From: Ceratodon purpureus
Taxonomy: Eukaryota > Streptophyta > Bryopsida > Pseudoditrichales > Ditrichaceae
Direction: 5' to 3'
DNA: 64,000 nt
Assembly: GCA_014871385.1 (NCBI GenBank)
Contig: CM026426.1
Span: 73,212,303-73,276,302 of the forward strand
Shown: positions 25,440 to 36,671 of the stretch, one piece after another
Layout: the number at the start of each line of letters is the position of its first letter
Position numbering within the stretch: position 1 is the stretch's first letter
Notes under the pieces: model-generated
Databases searched by the model: none
Told to the model about the DNA's origin: nothing
Seen by the model: the letters and a program-made list of their open reading frames with translations, nothing else
Made by a program: the position numbers and the translations under genes

Positions 25440-26176
25440 CCCTCCAGAGGAATTTCGAGCAGCCAGGGATCCAGTCCCTCATCCAACTGCCTTGCCAGCG
25501 ACTGATGCCAGAAGACCACTCCACCGCCAAATTGTTTTTTCGGTTTTCAAAGCTCGTATAATATTAATCCTTAGCAGTTTGCGTGAATTTTGGTATTTAT
25601 CCTTTTACCCGGATCGTTGCCCTCGGAAACAAAGGTGCAACTACGAACATTCCTTTTCTTAGTTTGCTTCGAGTGGTTGCATTTATGCTCATAAGAATAT
25701 GTAATTTCCAACTAGTGAAAACCAGCTAGGTCCATGGTTTTATTTCCCAAAGTACTCGGAGTTTAGAAGCATGGGATGATTTATTGGAAAGGCTGCAAAA
25801 AAGTCCAAATTCTACTAAGATCAGAAAGGTCATTTGAAGTAAATGTAGTCAATGGGGGCTTGACTGGACCAAATTCGACCCTGATTTGAACATTGATTTG
25901 GACATTGAGGGTTGATAACATATTGGGCCGTATCCACATAAGTCTCCCTAAACCCTAGACTCTTGAGACTCTCAAATACGCAGTCCTCCCACGGCCTAGG
26001 TCTCCGAAGTCGCAAACCCTTCAGAAGAATGTGGAATTAGTTGGTTCTAGCTCACTTGCTATTTCAGTGAGGATAACTTGCTTCTAGTTCACTTGCGATT
26101 TGAGTGAGGTATCAATTGCTTCTAATTCAGATCCTACTTCACAGCTTCTAGTTTACCTGCTTCTAGCTTAGTTGCC

Positions 26177-26578
26177 GTGATGAGGAGGAGTAGCTCCGCG
26201 GCCCCTTTGCCAGTTCAAACCCCAGATGGTCTGGAGGAGCTTTCTCCATGGTTCATGGCTGTGGAGCGTGCCCGTGGTCCTACCTCATCCATTCCCGCGT
26301 TCCATTACCTCGCACGCCTAATGGAGCCAGGTGTGGAGTGGCGGTGGACTATTGCGTGTTCCATTGAGCTGGTGGAGATTATGCAGACTTCCGGCATCGA
26401 CTTTCCTCTCTCCAATGGGGAGGACACCTCTGGGGCTGGTTCAAATCTGGAGGAGAGCCAGGGTTCTTGGAGTCTGGAGGAGAGCCAGGGTTCGTGGAGC
26501 CCACCTAGGCAGTCACGAGGTGAAATATTAACACTCACTAACCCTAATCTCGCTCTTAGTATTTCTTCATACTTTTAG
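26177..26578 (+). CDS. Small protein, paralogue of the relic at 38674-39044
   Basis: An intact 133-codon frame. Its core aligns with the relic inside the large transposon: ELSPWFMAVERAR versus ELRPWLVEVERAR, then VEW with T--CSIELVEIMQTS versus T--CTIELVQIMEAS. Conservation of this block in two diverged copies shows that the frame codes for protein. A 27-bp tandem repeat encodes LEESQGSWS twice near residue 100. The last 20 codons may be read-through into an intron (donor-like AG/GTGAAA near 26519). No known family is recognised, and no membrane segment or signal peptide is visible. A telo-box-like AAACCCTAG lies about 230 bp upstream (near 25951). Confidence 0.55.
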   Translation: MMRRSSSAAPLPVQTPDGLEELSPWFMAVERARGPTSSIPAFHYLARLMEPGVEWRWTIACSIELVEIMQTSGIDFPLSNGEDTSGAGSNLEESQGSWSLEESQGSWSPPRQSRGEILTLTNPNLALSISSYF

Positions 26579-29500
26579 ATAACGTAGCAGTTTGTCCTTT
26601 TTTTGAGTGTGTTGTTGGTAGTTTTGTGCCTGTGCTTGTCCATTGGTGCTTGTATTTCACAAGTGTTCATCTTGTATCGGCCTGAAGCAATTTCAATCTA
26701 CCTTGCTCGTCAACTGCTACTAATAGCGACTAATATAGATTTTTTTGGGTTTCTTCCTGGCCGCATGGGCTTGCATACTTGCGGCACGAGGCTGTGAAAA
26801 AACTGACATAGCAACAGAATTTGTCTCAGCTGACTTGCCATTGCGATATTAAACTTTCTGTTGTATGAATGCAGGGGGACGGCGAACACATCGCTGATGC
26901 AAGTTGGTAGTTCTGAACCCCCAGCTGGCGCCGGCTCCATGACCCTTGAACAATTTCCACTCTTCCTTTATTCTTGAACTTTTGCTAACTGAGTCTTGCA
27001 GCCTTGGCTCGTCAGTGCTTCGTTCGGATTGATTGGTCTGGTGAATCTGCATTTGGAGTCTTTACTTCAGTGACGAATCTGCAACATTTGCATTGCTTTG
27101 TTATTTATTACCCACTGTTATTATGAGTCTTGTATGTGCAATGCGGCTCTTATGAATGTTAATGCTTTCAATCTAGATATATAATGCTCGTCTCTTGTTT
27201 TCGGAAACATATTCCGTCATAGAATGATTGATATCTTTTCTTCCTATACAGTACCAAGTGCTTGGGGCCCACTTTACTCCGGCAATAACCAGCCTTAGCT
27301 CATTTGGGAACTTTTGAAAAGCTTCGGGTGGGTTGACGGAGGGATTGGCACCGGCGCCATCCGCCTAACCAGGCTGGTTGCTGCTCTCCATGTCCACGCG
27401 GTGCTCTCCGTTGGTTTTGTCGTGATGGTTTATTGGATTCCCTTATTTGGTGAGAAGTCCGCGGTCCGAAAACGGAGCTCGCACCTACCTCATCATACTT
27501 ACTCGCAGTATTTTGTACATATGATATACGTATGCTATACGTATGGAGTATGTATTAGAAGTCTATACTCTTTTGCTCTGTATTCTAGTTCTCATTATTC
27601 AAGATTCATCGTATGGATGATGTATTTTTATACAGATACGTACGATCTTCGTATCGTATTTCACATTGATTTTCGTCAACTTGCAGTGGATGAATGAGCG
27701 GCATTTGAGAGTTTTCTCATTATTGATGACTTTCTCGTCACTGGCAGTTTTTGAGAAGGAGATCTATCTTTCTACAGATTCTGCCTATATATCTATTTGT
27801 ACACCCTAAAGGATGCACTCTCATTAGCTGACCTTGCGACCATGCAACCAAGGCCACCAATGCCCATGCGACCAGGGGGACGGGAGCGAGGGGCAGGGGG
27901 GGAACACGGCGACAGGGGGCATGGCGACGGGGCGACCTCAACGCGGCCACGGGAGCGCAGCGAATACAGCGCAGCGACAAGGGGGAACACGACGACGGGA
28001 GCTAGAATTGAATGCGCCTAGTGGGACCACTGTGATCTGGGTATGAATGTGAGAGGGACGCCGAGCTGGGAATTCAGTGGAAGGATGAGGTGGCCCTCTT
28101 CCGATTGGTCTACATTGACTTCAATAAATGTCCACCACTATAATTATTTCTGTAGTTATTATTGCACAACCATTTTGAGATTGCATTCTCTCTTTTGCAG
28201 CAAGGGTGGAAGGGAGGACGGAAGAGACGCAGCATTCTTTGGCTGCCCCTTGTATTTTACCCCAATTTTAAAAATTGTCTATATTTCCAAAATTCATAGT
28301 AAATTGAGATATTCTATTTTTTGATTTTTTTTTCCCCATGCTTTTCAAATGTTGCAAGCTAGATTTTTACCGTTCGTTTTCATGAAAACGCAATTACTTT
28401 AGGAGCTATGAAAATGAACATAACTGTTACCACATAAATCGGTTTTAAACCTTGTCCCACAAAACAATTCGGTGAAGGACCATAGAGTTGAATCTCCATT
28501 TGCAATTTTGTGTATGCATTCTCAACTTAGTTGGCTCCTAGGGAAAAAATACAATCACATCGTTGGACCAATATTCATCGACTCAATCTTTGCACAGAGG
28601 AGCATGTGTCTTCCGAGCAGTGGCAAAAAAATGTTTCCTATGGACTTTGGATGTTATGATCTCACAAATGGTGATGGTCCAACGGTTGGAATTTTCACAT
28701 TTACTATTGATGGTAATCACCTTCAAGATCTTACGGTTGGAAACTCTTAAAAAATCACATTTTAGGTCTCGCATATCACATTCTTCAAGGTGGTAGAAAC
28801 GTGCAGTTTTTGACATTGGAGCTCCAAAAACATCATGGTTTTTTAGGAGTTAAGAACTCAAATTTGTGCTTTTTGTAGGCGTGATGAACAATTATAGGTT
28901 TGGGGATCCCCTCTTCACATATATGCTTCATGATTTCTTGTTCTATTGACACGGGCTAATATGTCCCCTAATTCGTCATCACAAAACATTCAATAACTGG
29001 GTATTACTAAGCCGACACTATTGATACCACGCCATATCACAAAAATACCCATGCATATAGCCTCTCCACAAACCCACCCATATAATATTTGAACAACGTT
29101 GCTTTGGATCCAACCTTGAGAGTTCCAGACCTCTCTTATTCCACTATATATACTAGACTGCTAGAAGGCTAGAATGCGAAAACCTGTTGTATATCAACTT
29201 CGTACCAATCAACTACCTACGCAATACCCTCTCAATAACAAGACCTTAACAGAGACATTTATCAAAGAAGCCCCTGCAAGTTCACTATAACAAAAATCTG
29301 AAGGATTAGAATTTACATGAATATTACATGAATTCAATATAAAATATGGTGACCTATCTATACATAATATTGTGGTGCTTTTCTTATAAAATTAATATTA
29401 AATATATACTAAATTCACATGAAATAAATATTTAGGCTGCACATTTAAATCTTCTTTGAGGTTAAATCTTGGATTCTGGAGGAATTGATAATGTAGCGAT

Positions 29501-29775
29501 GGGGTTTACTAATTAAGATGTCAATAGAAGGGCAGGGTAGATTTGAAGTCAGTAAATTGTATGCGTTTGGTAGATTTCAAGTGCATAAAATGCAAATAAG
29601 AATACATTCTGGATTCATACAATGTACCAGTGTGGTAGATTTAAAATGCATCAAATGTAAATGATATCACGCATACTGGCATTTTACATGTTTTTCACAA
29701 AACCACGGTCCACATTGCTTTATTCTGCTTCAGAACGCAAAGTGCCAATACTGCGCATGAAGTGCAAATACTTAC
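26579..29775. other. Spacer with GC-rich low-complexity patch
   Basis: No gene is supportable. Two palindromic GC sites lie at 26926 and 27346. A GC-rich patch at 27840-28020 gives Gly/Arg/Pro-rich frames on both strands and looks like simple-sequence coding noise. Around 27520-27560 TATACGTATGCTATACGTAT forms short palindromes. A diverged duplication is visible at about 29570-29690 (TGGTAGATTTCAAGTGCAT versus TGGTAGATTTAAAATGCAT). Confidence 0.4.
26926..27359. repeat. Palindromic GC motif, isolated pair
   Basis: Sites at 26926-26939 (TGGCGCCGGCTCCA) and 27346-27359 (TGGCACCGGCGCCA). The first is followed by TGACCCTTGAACAATTT, resembling the flank of the 4627 site. I find no further copies from 28 kb to 64 kb. 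Confidence 0.65.
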
Positions 29776-29942
29776 ACTGGCTCTAGCACTGAAGCAAATG
29801 TCGAATATTGTCTGATCCATTTCCGGTATTAGATTCTACAAACTCAGATGGTATTGAACGCGAATGGTAGACCACTCTCTCTGGCGACAGCACTGGCCAG
29901 CAATGTTTTTCCAGTGCCCGGAGGTCTACTATTAAGAACCCC
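29776..29942 (-). pseudogene. Exon relic of a plastid FtsHi/FtsH-like AAA ATPase
   Basis: On the minus strand, after an acceptor-like CTACAG, the frame reads GVLNSRPPGTGKTLLASAVA and then RESGLPFAF. This is a Walker A motif (PPGTGKT) in the context typical of FtsH and the plastid FtsHi group, whose members have a similar KESGLPFVF segment. A frameshift follows, after which another frame gives SEFVES and NIRHLL, then a second shift and a donor-like GTAAGT at 29775-29770. The normal second Gly of GPPGTGKT is replaced by Arg. I see no neighbouring exon, so this is a single decayed exon, perhaps captured by a transposon. Confidence 0.6.
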
Positions 29943-30191
29943 TGTAGATCATCGAAAGACTCATATTCATCAAGCTTGTACAGACGAAAAAGAATCCCCG
30001 AGTAGCCAAGAAGTATCCATCTCAGACTAAGAACCTAAGGGAAACAAGTAGAGATACAGCAAAAATGAATAAATTAAAACGCAAGTTAGCAAGTTGTCAC
30101 AAAAAACCCCTTATAATGACAAAAGCAACACAGCAATATGATGAGGGAAAAGCAAGTACCATAAGAAGTTTATCTTTCAGGTTGTAATACT

Positions 30192-30799
30192 TCAAGGGTT
30201 ACGCATGTAGATCATAATCCCTTCCAAGACCATCCACACATCACCGCTGACGACAACATCCTCAAACTGAGACTTTGCTTTGTCAGCAGCATCTTCAGGC
30301 TGTCGGAACACACCATGTTACAATCAGATCTAGGCTCGAGTAAATATTCTCTGTAAATCATCATAACAAAGTCTTTAGCAGAATTTCGAAGCAATAGCCA
30401 TTTCTCTAAGTAATGTGGCCAAAACACTCACTGCCACAGCAAAAAACAAAAGCCTCGTGCCAAAAACAAACCCTCCGAAATTCTAATACTCAACAAAAAA
30501 ATAAATTCATAGCGTACCATTATGAAATTCTCGTACGACTCCGCCAACCGGTCCACCTCCGGACGCTCCTTCCTCCGCCGCCGCTTCTTAGGAGCCGCGC
30601 CCGCACTCGCATCCGCAATCGTAGCCTCCTCGGCACCGCCGGTGACGTGAGCTGCAGCAGCAGCAGCGGGCCTGTGCGTGGTCCGACCCACGAACTAGCC
30701 CACGGTGAGGAAGTCCGCCGCCATGGCCGCCAGATGCGCGGAGGTGAGCGGCAGCGTGGAGACGTCCATGGGCTCCGCCTCGTTGAGTGCAGACGCCAT
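30192..30799 (-). pseudogene. Two-exon small basic protein gene with one nonsense codon
   Basis: Exon 1 (30799-30518) begins MASALNEAEPMDVSTLPLTS and carries a run of Ala, a basic KKRRRRKERPEVDRLAESYE segment and a good donor (ATG/GTACGC). The intron is 30517-30300 (acceptor CGACAG). Exon 2 (30299-30192) reads PEDAADKAKSQFEDVV, VWMVLEGIMIYMRN and stop, in consistent phase 0. Total length is about 129 codons. A TAG at 30697-30695 (codon 35) interrupts exon 1. Removing a small GT-AG interval there would break the frame, so nonsense is likelier than a missed intron. The GC-rich exon, splice fit and acidic/basic domain pattern suggest a once-functional nuclear protein of unknown family. A sequencing error at the TAG cannot be excluded. 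Confidence 0.5.
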
Positions 30800-31997
30800 C
30801 GCTGCATCACTCCATCTTAATATTACAAAATCCGATATCAAATTTCTGTAAAAGTTTCTGTTGTGATATTTTTCATTGGTAATAAAAGTACCATTTGTTC
30901 AAAAATAAAAAATAAAAAATTCTGTGACAGTAACCAACAAGAAACATTATTTTATATAGAATTTACATTGATTTCTGTCCAGTGAATTTTATATCAAATT
31001 TGGAGATGGTGACTTTTTGTGATATAATAGATATCATCTCAATAGTGACTCAATACCAAAAAAAGATGCCAATCATTTTGAAACGTAATTGGCATTTTTT
31101 GCCGGATAAAACATTTGTTATATTTCAAAATTGCCAAAAAGTATAAAAATTTTACTTCTCACTAGAATTTTATTTACAATGGAAGCATGTGTCAATTGTA
31201 GACGAGAGAATGTTCTCTTTCTGTAAATAAGCTCACTCACATTAGTTTACAAAGAATATGGGTTAAGAAGTAGCAAGACACTAATTGAGGCTTTTCGAAT
31301 GTGTTGTACACAAAGTTTGGGAGTCCAATTGAGCATAGAAGATGGAATTTTGTAGAATTGTGTTTAACTAACAAAAATTGAGAAATCAATCCATCTTCCA
31401 CCTCCAACAAGTTTTGTGTTAAAATAAGTCTTTATGCAAAAGATATGAACAAATCATTGCAGCCGTGTAAAGATCAAAAAAATAAAATGCATTCATAATA
31501 GTTTTTTTGGAGCTCATTTGTACATAAAAGATTAACTTTTTTGAACTTTTGTTGATCTATTTTTTTTTTTATAAATCAAGTAATTATTCACCTCCAACAA
31601 TTTTAATGTCATTTGCAGACTCTATGCAAAAATTATGCGTAGTATTAAAAAAAGACTAATTAGGTGCTTCACCTCAAAGTTTACGTATTCCATATGCATT
31701 CTTGGACACAACTCCACTCCACTTGCATAAACGAGAAAGCATTCTCAACCATTATTTTGCATCTATCTTATCATGCATGCTAGAGTGTTATGCATGATAA
31801 TACTTAAGTAGAAATTTTAAAAAGGATGTAAGTCGAATTTAAAAAGAAAAGAAAAAGAAAGTTGTCAAAATTTTGAATACTATTTTTAGGTGCCAAACAC
31901 TAAAATTATAAATTAAATAATGATTCGGCAAGAGCACCGAAGCTGCCCTTAACCTGCGGTAGATGATACTCTGACACCTGTCTCTTTCTGGTGAGGT
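30800..31997. other. AT-rich intergenic region upstream of prohibitin
   Basis: No coding signal. It separates the divergent 30.2-30.8 kb gene from the prohibitin gene and probably contains the distal promoter sequence of both. Confidence 0.5.
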
Positions 31998-31998
31998 A

Positions 31999-32007
31999 AA
32001 ACCCTAA
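31999..32007 (+). promoter_or_regulatory. Telo-box (AAACCCTAA) in the prohibitin promoter or leader
   Basis: AAACCCTAA lies about 135 bp before the prohibitin ATG. Telo-boxes are common near the transcription start of plant translation and mitochondrial housekeeping genes. Role inferred from position. Confidence 0.5.
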
Positions 32008-32139
32008 CGAAGGCTTCGCAGGTTGTTGCTTTGTTTGTGAGTTCGGGCACCGGCTGTGTACTTTGCTGTTTCGCGCTCTCGCCTTTGCTCGCATCTCGAT
32101 TCTGCAACGACCACCTTGTGACCTTCGCTATTGACAGCC

Positions 32140-33440
32140 ATGAATCTTAACAATATGCGCAATGTCAAGATGCCGAACGCGGGGCCTGCAAGCGCGCTCG
32201 CAAGGCTGGCGCTCATCGGCGGCATCGGCATCTGGGGGGCCGCGAACTCGCTCTACAACGTAGACGGCGGGCACCGTGCCATTGTGTTCAATCGTATTGT
32301 TGGAGTGAAGGATAAGGTGCTGGGGTAGTGGAATTTGAGTAGAGTTGTTTTGGTGTTAATTGTAGGATTTTCTTGGTGAGAGGAGGGATTTTTCATCACC
32401 TAGGGTTTTGGTTCGGTTTTTGCAGTGTTGTGTTTGAATGGTTGGTGATTGTTTCTTGCAGGTGTTTCCCGAGGGAACGCATTTCATGATTCCGTGGTTT
32501 GACAGGCCGGTCATCTATGATGTTCGTGCGCGACCTAACATCGTTGAGAGCACGTCAGGGAGCAGGGATCTGCAAATGGTGGGTTGTATTTTGGGTTGGT
32601 TGAGGCTCGGTTTTAATGGAAGTTCTTGTTTAGGAGAGGAGTTGGATTCAAGGGACTTGGATTTGTGAAATTGTATGATCCACTTTTGAGAGGGTTTATG
32701 GTACTGAAGTTGGAATATGTTTATGAATTCTGCATGAACTGGGATTTATTTTCTGTTTCTTTATTTTACAGGTGAGGATCACGCTGCGAGTGCTGACACG
32801 GCCAATGGCGGACCAACTGCCGACGATTTATCGCACACTGGGGCAAGACTATGCAGAGAGAGTGTTGCCTTCCATCGTGCAGGAGACTTTGAAGGCTGTT
32901 GTTGCTCAGTACAACGCTAGCCAGCTCATTACACAGCGTGAGGTAGGGTGCGGTGGTTTGTTGATCGTTCCTTGAAGAATACGTTCAAAAGTGGCTTGGA
33001 GATGTCGGCATAGTTTTAGTTTTTTACGGTCTTTCTTTGCCCAGCTCGTTTGTTGATTGTTAATCTTGTTCATGTTTCTTGTTCATGTTCGCAAACTTTT
33101 TTTTTTTTGACGCTGACTTAATACTTTTTTGGATTTTGCAGGTCGTAAGCAGGGAAATCCGGAGAATCTTGCAGGAACGTGCCCAAAGCTTCAACATTGC
33201 TTTGGACGACGTGTCGGTCACGAATCTTACTTTTGGGCGGGAGTTCACAGCTGCTATCGAAGCGAAGCAAGTTGCCGCGCAGGATGCTGAGAGGGCCAAG
33301 TTTGTGGTGGAGAAGGCAGAGCAGGACAAGAGAAGTGCTATTATCCGTGCCCAGGTTAGTTACCATATCTCTTCGTCGAGGCATTTGCCTTTTTACAGTT
33401 TCCGAGGGGGTTCTGTGGGGAACGCGTTTGTCGGTAAAGG

Positions 33441-33471
<31 letters not shown>

Positions 33472-33797
33472 TGTAGTTCTTGATGTTGCAGTTTAGGTGT
33501 CTTTATGATATCTTTTCCATGGAAAGAGTCTTGCTGCCAGGTTCTGCATGGGTCCTGAATTTTTCTTGCTGTGTACCTCAGGGAGAGGCCAAGAGTGCCC
33601 AGCTTATTGGTGATGCCATTTCGAACAATCCAGCTTTCATTACATTGAGGAAGATCGAAGCCAGTAGAGAGATTGCGAACACAATCTCCACCTCTCAGAA
33701 CCGCGTATTTTTGAGTGCCGATTCTTTGCTGCTTAACTTGCAAGATATGGGAGTTGAAGAAGTCGGTCTGAAGGCACCGCTCCAAGCTAAGAAGTAG
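32140..33797 (+). CDS. Prohibitin, type II (PHB2-like)
   Basis: Five exons: 32140-32316, 32462-32578, 32772-32942, 33142-33354 and 33582-33797. All four GT-AG introns are in phase 0, giving 297 residues (plant type-II prohibitins are about 280-290). The ATG at 32140 starts [13 protein letters not shown], matching the family start. The hydrophobic segment [16 protein letters not shown] (residues about 21-36) is the inner-membrane anchor. [40 protein letters not shown] and [10 protein letters not shown] form the SPFH/PHB domain. [20 protein letters not shown] and the Glu/Lys/Arg-rich stretch after it form the C-terminal coiled coil. With type-I partners these proteins form ring complexes in the mitochondrial inner membrane that regulate m-AAA protease and support cristae. 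The reading frame is open throughout with no decay. This is the only clear housekeeping gene in the window. Confidence 0.95.
33444..33471. repeat. (GT)14 microsatellite in prohibitin intron 4
   Basis: Perfect dinucleotide run within the intron 33355-33581. Confidence 0.95.
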
Positions 33798-34121
33798 ATA
33801 GCTAAGCTATTCGTTTGAGGTCTTTAACGTGTATTCTCTTCCTTGTCAGTCTAACTGCTGGCGAATGCGATTTTCCTGGGGATGGTCTGAGAGTTGACAG
33901 CTGTGATCTTCAAGACCACTTCCTTCTTCTAGTCAGTCGAGCTGCCTCTTGGTACGGTGTGGTTGGGTTCAGTTTTGACCGAGTGTTGCATTGGTTTGCG
34001 TACTCTCCTCGAGGTAGCCAGAGGGATGGGGATCCGATGCAGGAATGAAGACTGCATTGTACAGGCGATGAGATCTATAGTGAAGTCCTGCTCCTTCCCA
34101 AGTTGGTCCTATTAATTAGTT

Positions 34122-34127
34122 AATAAA
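34122..34127 (+). terminator. Candidate poly(A) signal AATAAA of the prohibitin gene
   Basis: AATAAA lies 325 bp after the stop codon, in AT-rich sequence. It is the best match downstream of the gene. Confidence 0.45.
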
Positions 34128-34404
34128 ACGCCGTAGGGAATTTGAGTCTCAGGACGGTTTACCTCTGGCTCACTTGTTGGATGCCACACTTTAATGTACT
34201 CACAAGGTGTACTCACTGAGTTGCATGGTTGGAAATATTCGCTCCACCTGTTTAGAGTTCCCATTTCATATCCTCCTGCTGGGTTAGATTGACTTTACTT
34301 TTGCCACCTACTTGTTCCTTCCGCATGTCTCTATGTAAAGACCAGGGTCGTGGAGGAGAAACCAATATAGGACATATAAACAGAGACCCTGGCTCAGTTG
34401 ACCA

Positions 34405-34461
34405 TTTTATGAGCCATATGTAACCCTACTTGTGCAAGGGGGTTACATATGGCTCATAAAA
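34405..34461. repeat. Perfect 22-bp inverted repeat (hairpin)
   Basis: The arm 34405-34426 (TTTTATGAGCCATATGTAAC plus CC) and the arm 34440-34461 are exact reverse complements, separated by 13 bp. A third partial echo (GCAAGGGGGCATATAACATG) follows near 34482. It could be a small foldback element, the end of one, or a hairpin RNA. Confidence 0.85.
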
Positions 34462-35338
34462 GCCTGAAAGCCCCTTCTTACGCAAGGGGGCATATAACAT
34501 GAGCACCCGCACTAGTGGAAAACTATGCTACACCAGAGGAATACACCTGGGTACATTTTGTAATGTACATAAGAAATTAATCGTCCTGGGATTTAGTTCA
34601 TGGGATCCAGATCGCATGACATGGCATTCTCCGAGGTTTGAAGTTTGCTGTAAACCTCACCCCACCTCATCTTGATGATGACTGCTATATCGGTCCCCTC
34701 GTGTCCCTCTTGTGGTAGGGACGTGGGACAGGGCCCATGTCGCAAGGGTCTGTCTATTTTGCCCCATCAAGCGTTGCAGCTGCCCCTCTCGTGGGTAGGG
34801 GCAGTGCGACGCTCCGACCCTCGCCCTCCCCAAGCCTCCCCGTTCCCGACCCTAGGCGAAGCCTTGCGCGCCCGTTGTGTCTCCCGGCGCCTGGGCTCCA
34901 GCTCCCCGCACGGTCTATTCGTCATCCCGTACGGGACATTCTTCATCCCGGTCCCGTCACCCTCGTCGGCCTCCCACCCCCACCCCCGCGACGGCTCTCC
35001 CGTTGTGCCCTCATTATTCTCAACCTTCCTACTGACGGCGACTGTGCTGTTTTGAACGTCGGGGCGACGCCATGACTCTCTCGCGACAGCATGAGGCAGA
35101 ATTCATGTGTTTAGACTCAGAGAATTGGGTGACAGATCCGGCATGGCGTAGGAAGGTTGAGCGAGGTAGGCTGCTATCATTTGTAAGGAAATCAGTGAGG
35201 TTGTGAGGATGTTACGGGGAGTATGCGATGCATGGGGGGCTGAGCGATTGCAGCGCTCCTTTGGTACATTGGAGATGACGGATGTGAAGTCAGTGACGAC
35301 GGATCGGTGTGTGTTGACGCTGCCCCGAGCATGCAGAT
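34462..35338. other. GC-rich left flank of the outer transposon
   Basis: Composition changes sharply to GC-rich at about 34660. Open frames at 34672-35075 are Pro/Ser-rich in several phases and look like composition noise. This is probably the 5' non-coding part of the outer transposon whose coding region follows. I could not find its terminal repeat. Confidence 0.4.
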
Positions 35339-36546
35339 GTACGCACCTCAGATCGGAAGCAGGATCTGGACCTCGAGGAAATTGTAGACATGCATGATTT
35401 CGAGGCGGACAATTATGCGGTGGACTTGGCAGCGGTTCGTGAGGACAACACATGGGACTTCCACGGTGCCGGAGGCGATGCAACACAAGAAGCTGGACCA
35501 GGCCGTAGGGAGGGGAGCCCGGACCCCGATGTGCTGCAGCCACAAAGCAGGTCGCTAGGCCACTCCGATGCAACTGGTCCTCTTTCGGGAAGCCTTGGAC
35601 AACATTTCGGTTTAACACGCTACGGGTTGGACGGCCTTACCGATGACAAGACCAAGGACGGGCACGAAGAACCCAGGCCGGAAGAAGAGCGACCTAGGAG
35701 CGATGGAGAAGATTCGCTCAGTTTTAGGACAGAGCCTGGCCAGGACACAGCCGACGACGAGCCGATGTCCAGGAGTTGGAAATCGATGGCACTGTTCTGG
35801 TTGAGAAGGCGAAGAGGCTGTCGTGGCGGAGGGTGGCAGAGAACGTTAGAAAGTGTGTCCAGAACCCACCCCCCGGGCCATTTTCTAGGACAGAGACGGT
35901 GGGAGTCTAAGTAGAATCAGGGAAATGGGAAGCGTCGGGAGACGCAGAAGGTCACCATCCCCTGGGACAGGTTGGAGGACTTCCTTGAGGGTGAGATGTC
36001 CGCCCACCAACATCCATGCACCTTTGTGGAAGAGTCACGTCGTTGCATGAAGAGGGTTGTTAGGAAACAGATCAGAGCTGACTCGGCGATTCAGGAGATC
36101 AGGTACCGCCTGCCCTAAGTCGCTCTGCTGTTTAGGACAGATGTATTCCACAACTGTTTCTGTCCGCTCTGATTTTGTGAATCCCTTCTTCAAGTTTAGG
36201 CCACCAATGAGAATAGGGCAGGATCATCTCACTGTACATGCGTTGTCTATGTCCTGTGTAGCTATTGGTGTCAGTATAGGCCGGTGGACTATAGTCGGCA
36301 ATACAAAAACGAGGTGCAGAAGGTCTTCTCTCATTGCCTTACTTAGAGAACGAACTCCACCAACCAGAGAAAGGCCGTGAAGAAGGCTTAGAAGCTGGTA
36401 GAGAAGGCGGCAAAAGATGCAGAGAAGAAGGCGCGACCTAAGAAAAATGGTAAGACAGAGACTGTTCCTGACCTTAATGTTGAGGCTGTGGATGAGGACG
36501 CAGAAGAGCTTGCAGGCCTACAGGAAGCACAGGAGAAGCTACTGCA
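35339..36546 (+). pseudogene. Left half of a split SWIM/MULE-type transposase gene (outer element)
   Basis: One frame runs from before 35390 (MHDFEADNYAVDLAAV; open upstream to at least 35339, true start unresolved) to 36102. A phase-2 GT-AG intron (36103-36279, acceptor GTATAG) leads to exon 36280-36546. The product is acidic and Gly/Arg-rich at first, then TIPWDRLEDFLEGEM, PCTFVEES and VDYSRQYKNEV, ending in a Lys/Glu-rich EKAAKDAEKK segment and LQEAQEKLL. This resembles the N-terminal region that precedes the transposase core in plant SWIM-domain MULE proteins. In-frame TAG codons lie at 35912, 36344 and 36389; there is no TAA, TGA or frameshift. The frame stops at the insertion point of the 22-kb element and resumes in phase at 58906. 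Confidence 0.65.
36537..36546. repeat. Target-site duplication, left copy
   Basis: AGCTACTGCA directly precedes the left inverted terminus and is identical to 58896-58905. Ten bp fits the 8-11 bp duplications made by Mutator-like transposases. Confidence 0.8.
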
Positions 36547-36606
36547 GGGAAATGCTATTCTGCGAGCGGAGAGCGGTGAGCGGTAACTTTGCAGAAATTT
36601 TGATGT
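36547..36606 (+). repeat. Left terminal inverted repeat
   Basis: Reads GGGAAATGCTATTCTGCGAG at the outer end, then GAGCGG repeats, TAACTTT and ATTTTGATG at about 36598-36606. It forms the counterpart of 58814-58895. Confidence 0.75.
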
Positions 36607-36671
36607 TTTTGGTGAAGTTTCTCACAGTCTACAACTACAGCATATTGGTTTTCACATTAATTTTTTTTTGA

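Noticed and set aside
27738-28046. Gly/Arg/Pro-rich overlapping ORFs on both strands
   Set aside because: Open in several phases because of GC-rich simple sequence; no conserved motif or splice structure.
30428-30810. Arg-rich and Ala-rich alternative frames over 30428-30820
   Set aside because: Shadows of the two-exon minus-strand gene; only one phase has matching splice sites and a second exon.
36057-36380. 107-codon ORF across 36057-36380
   Set aside because: It runs through the phase-2 intron of the outer transposase in the wrong frame.
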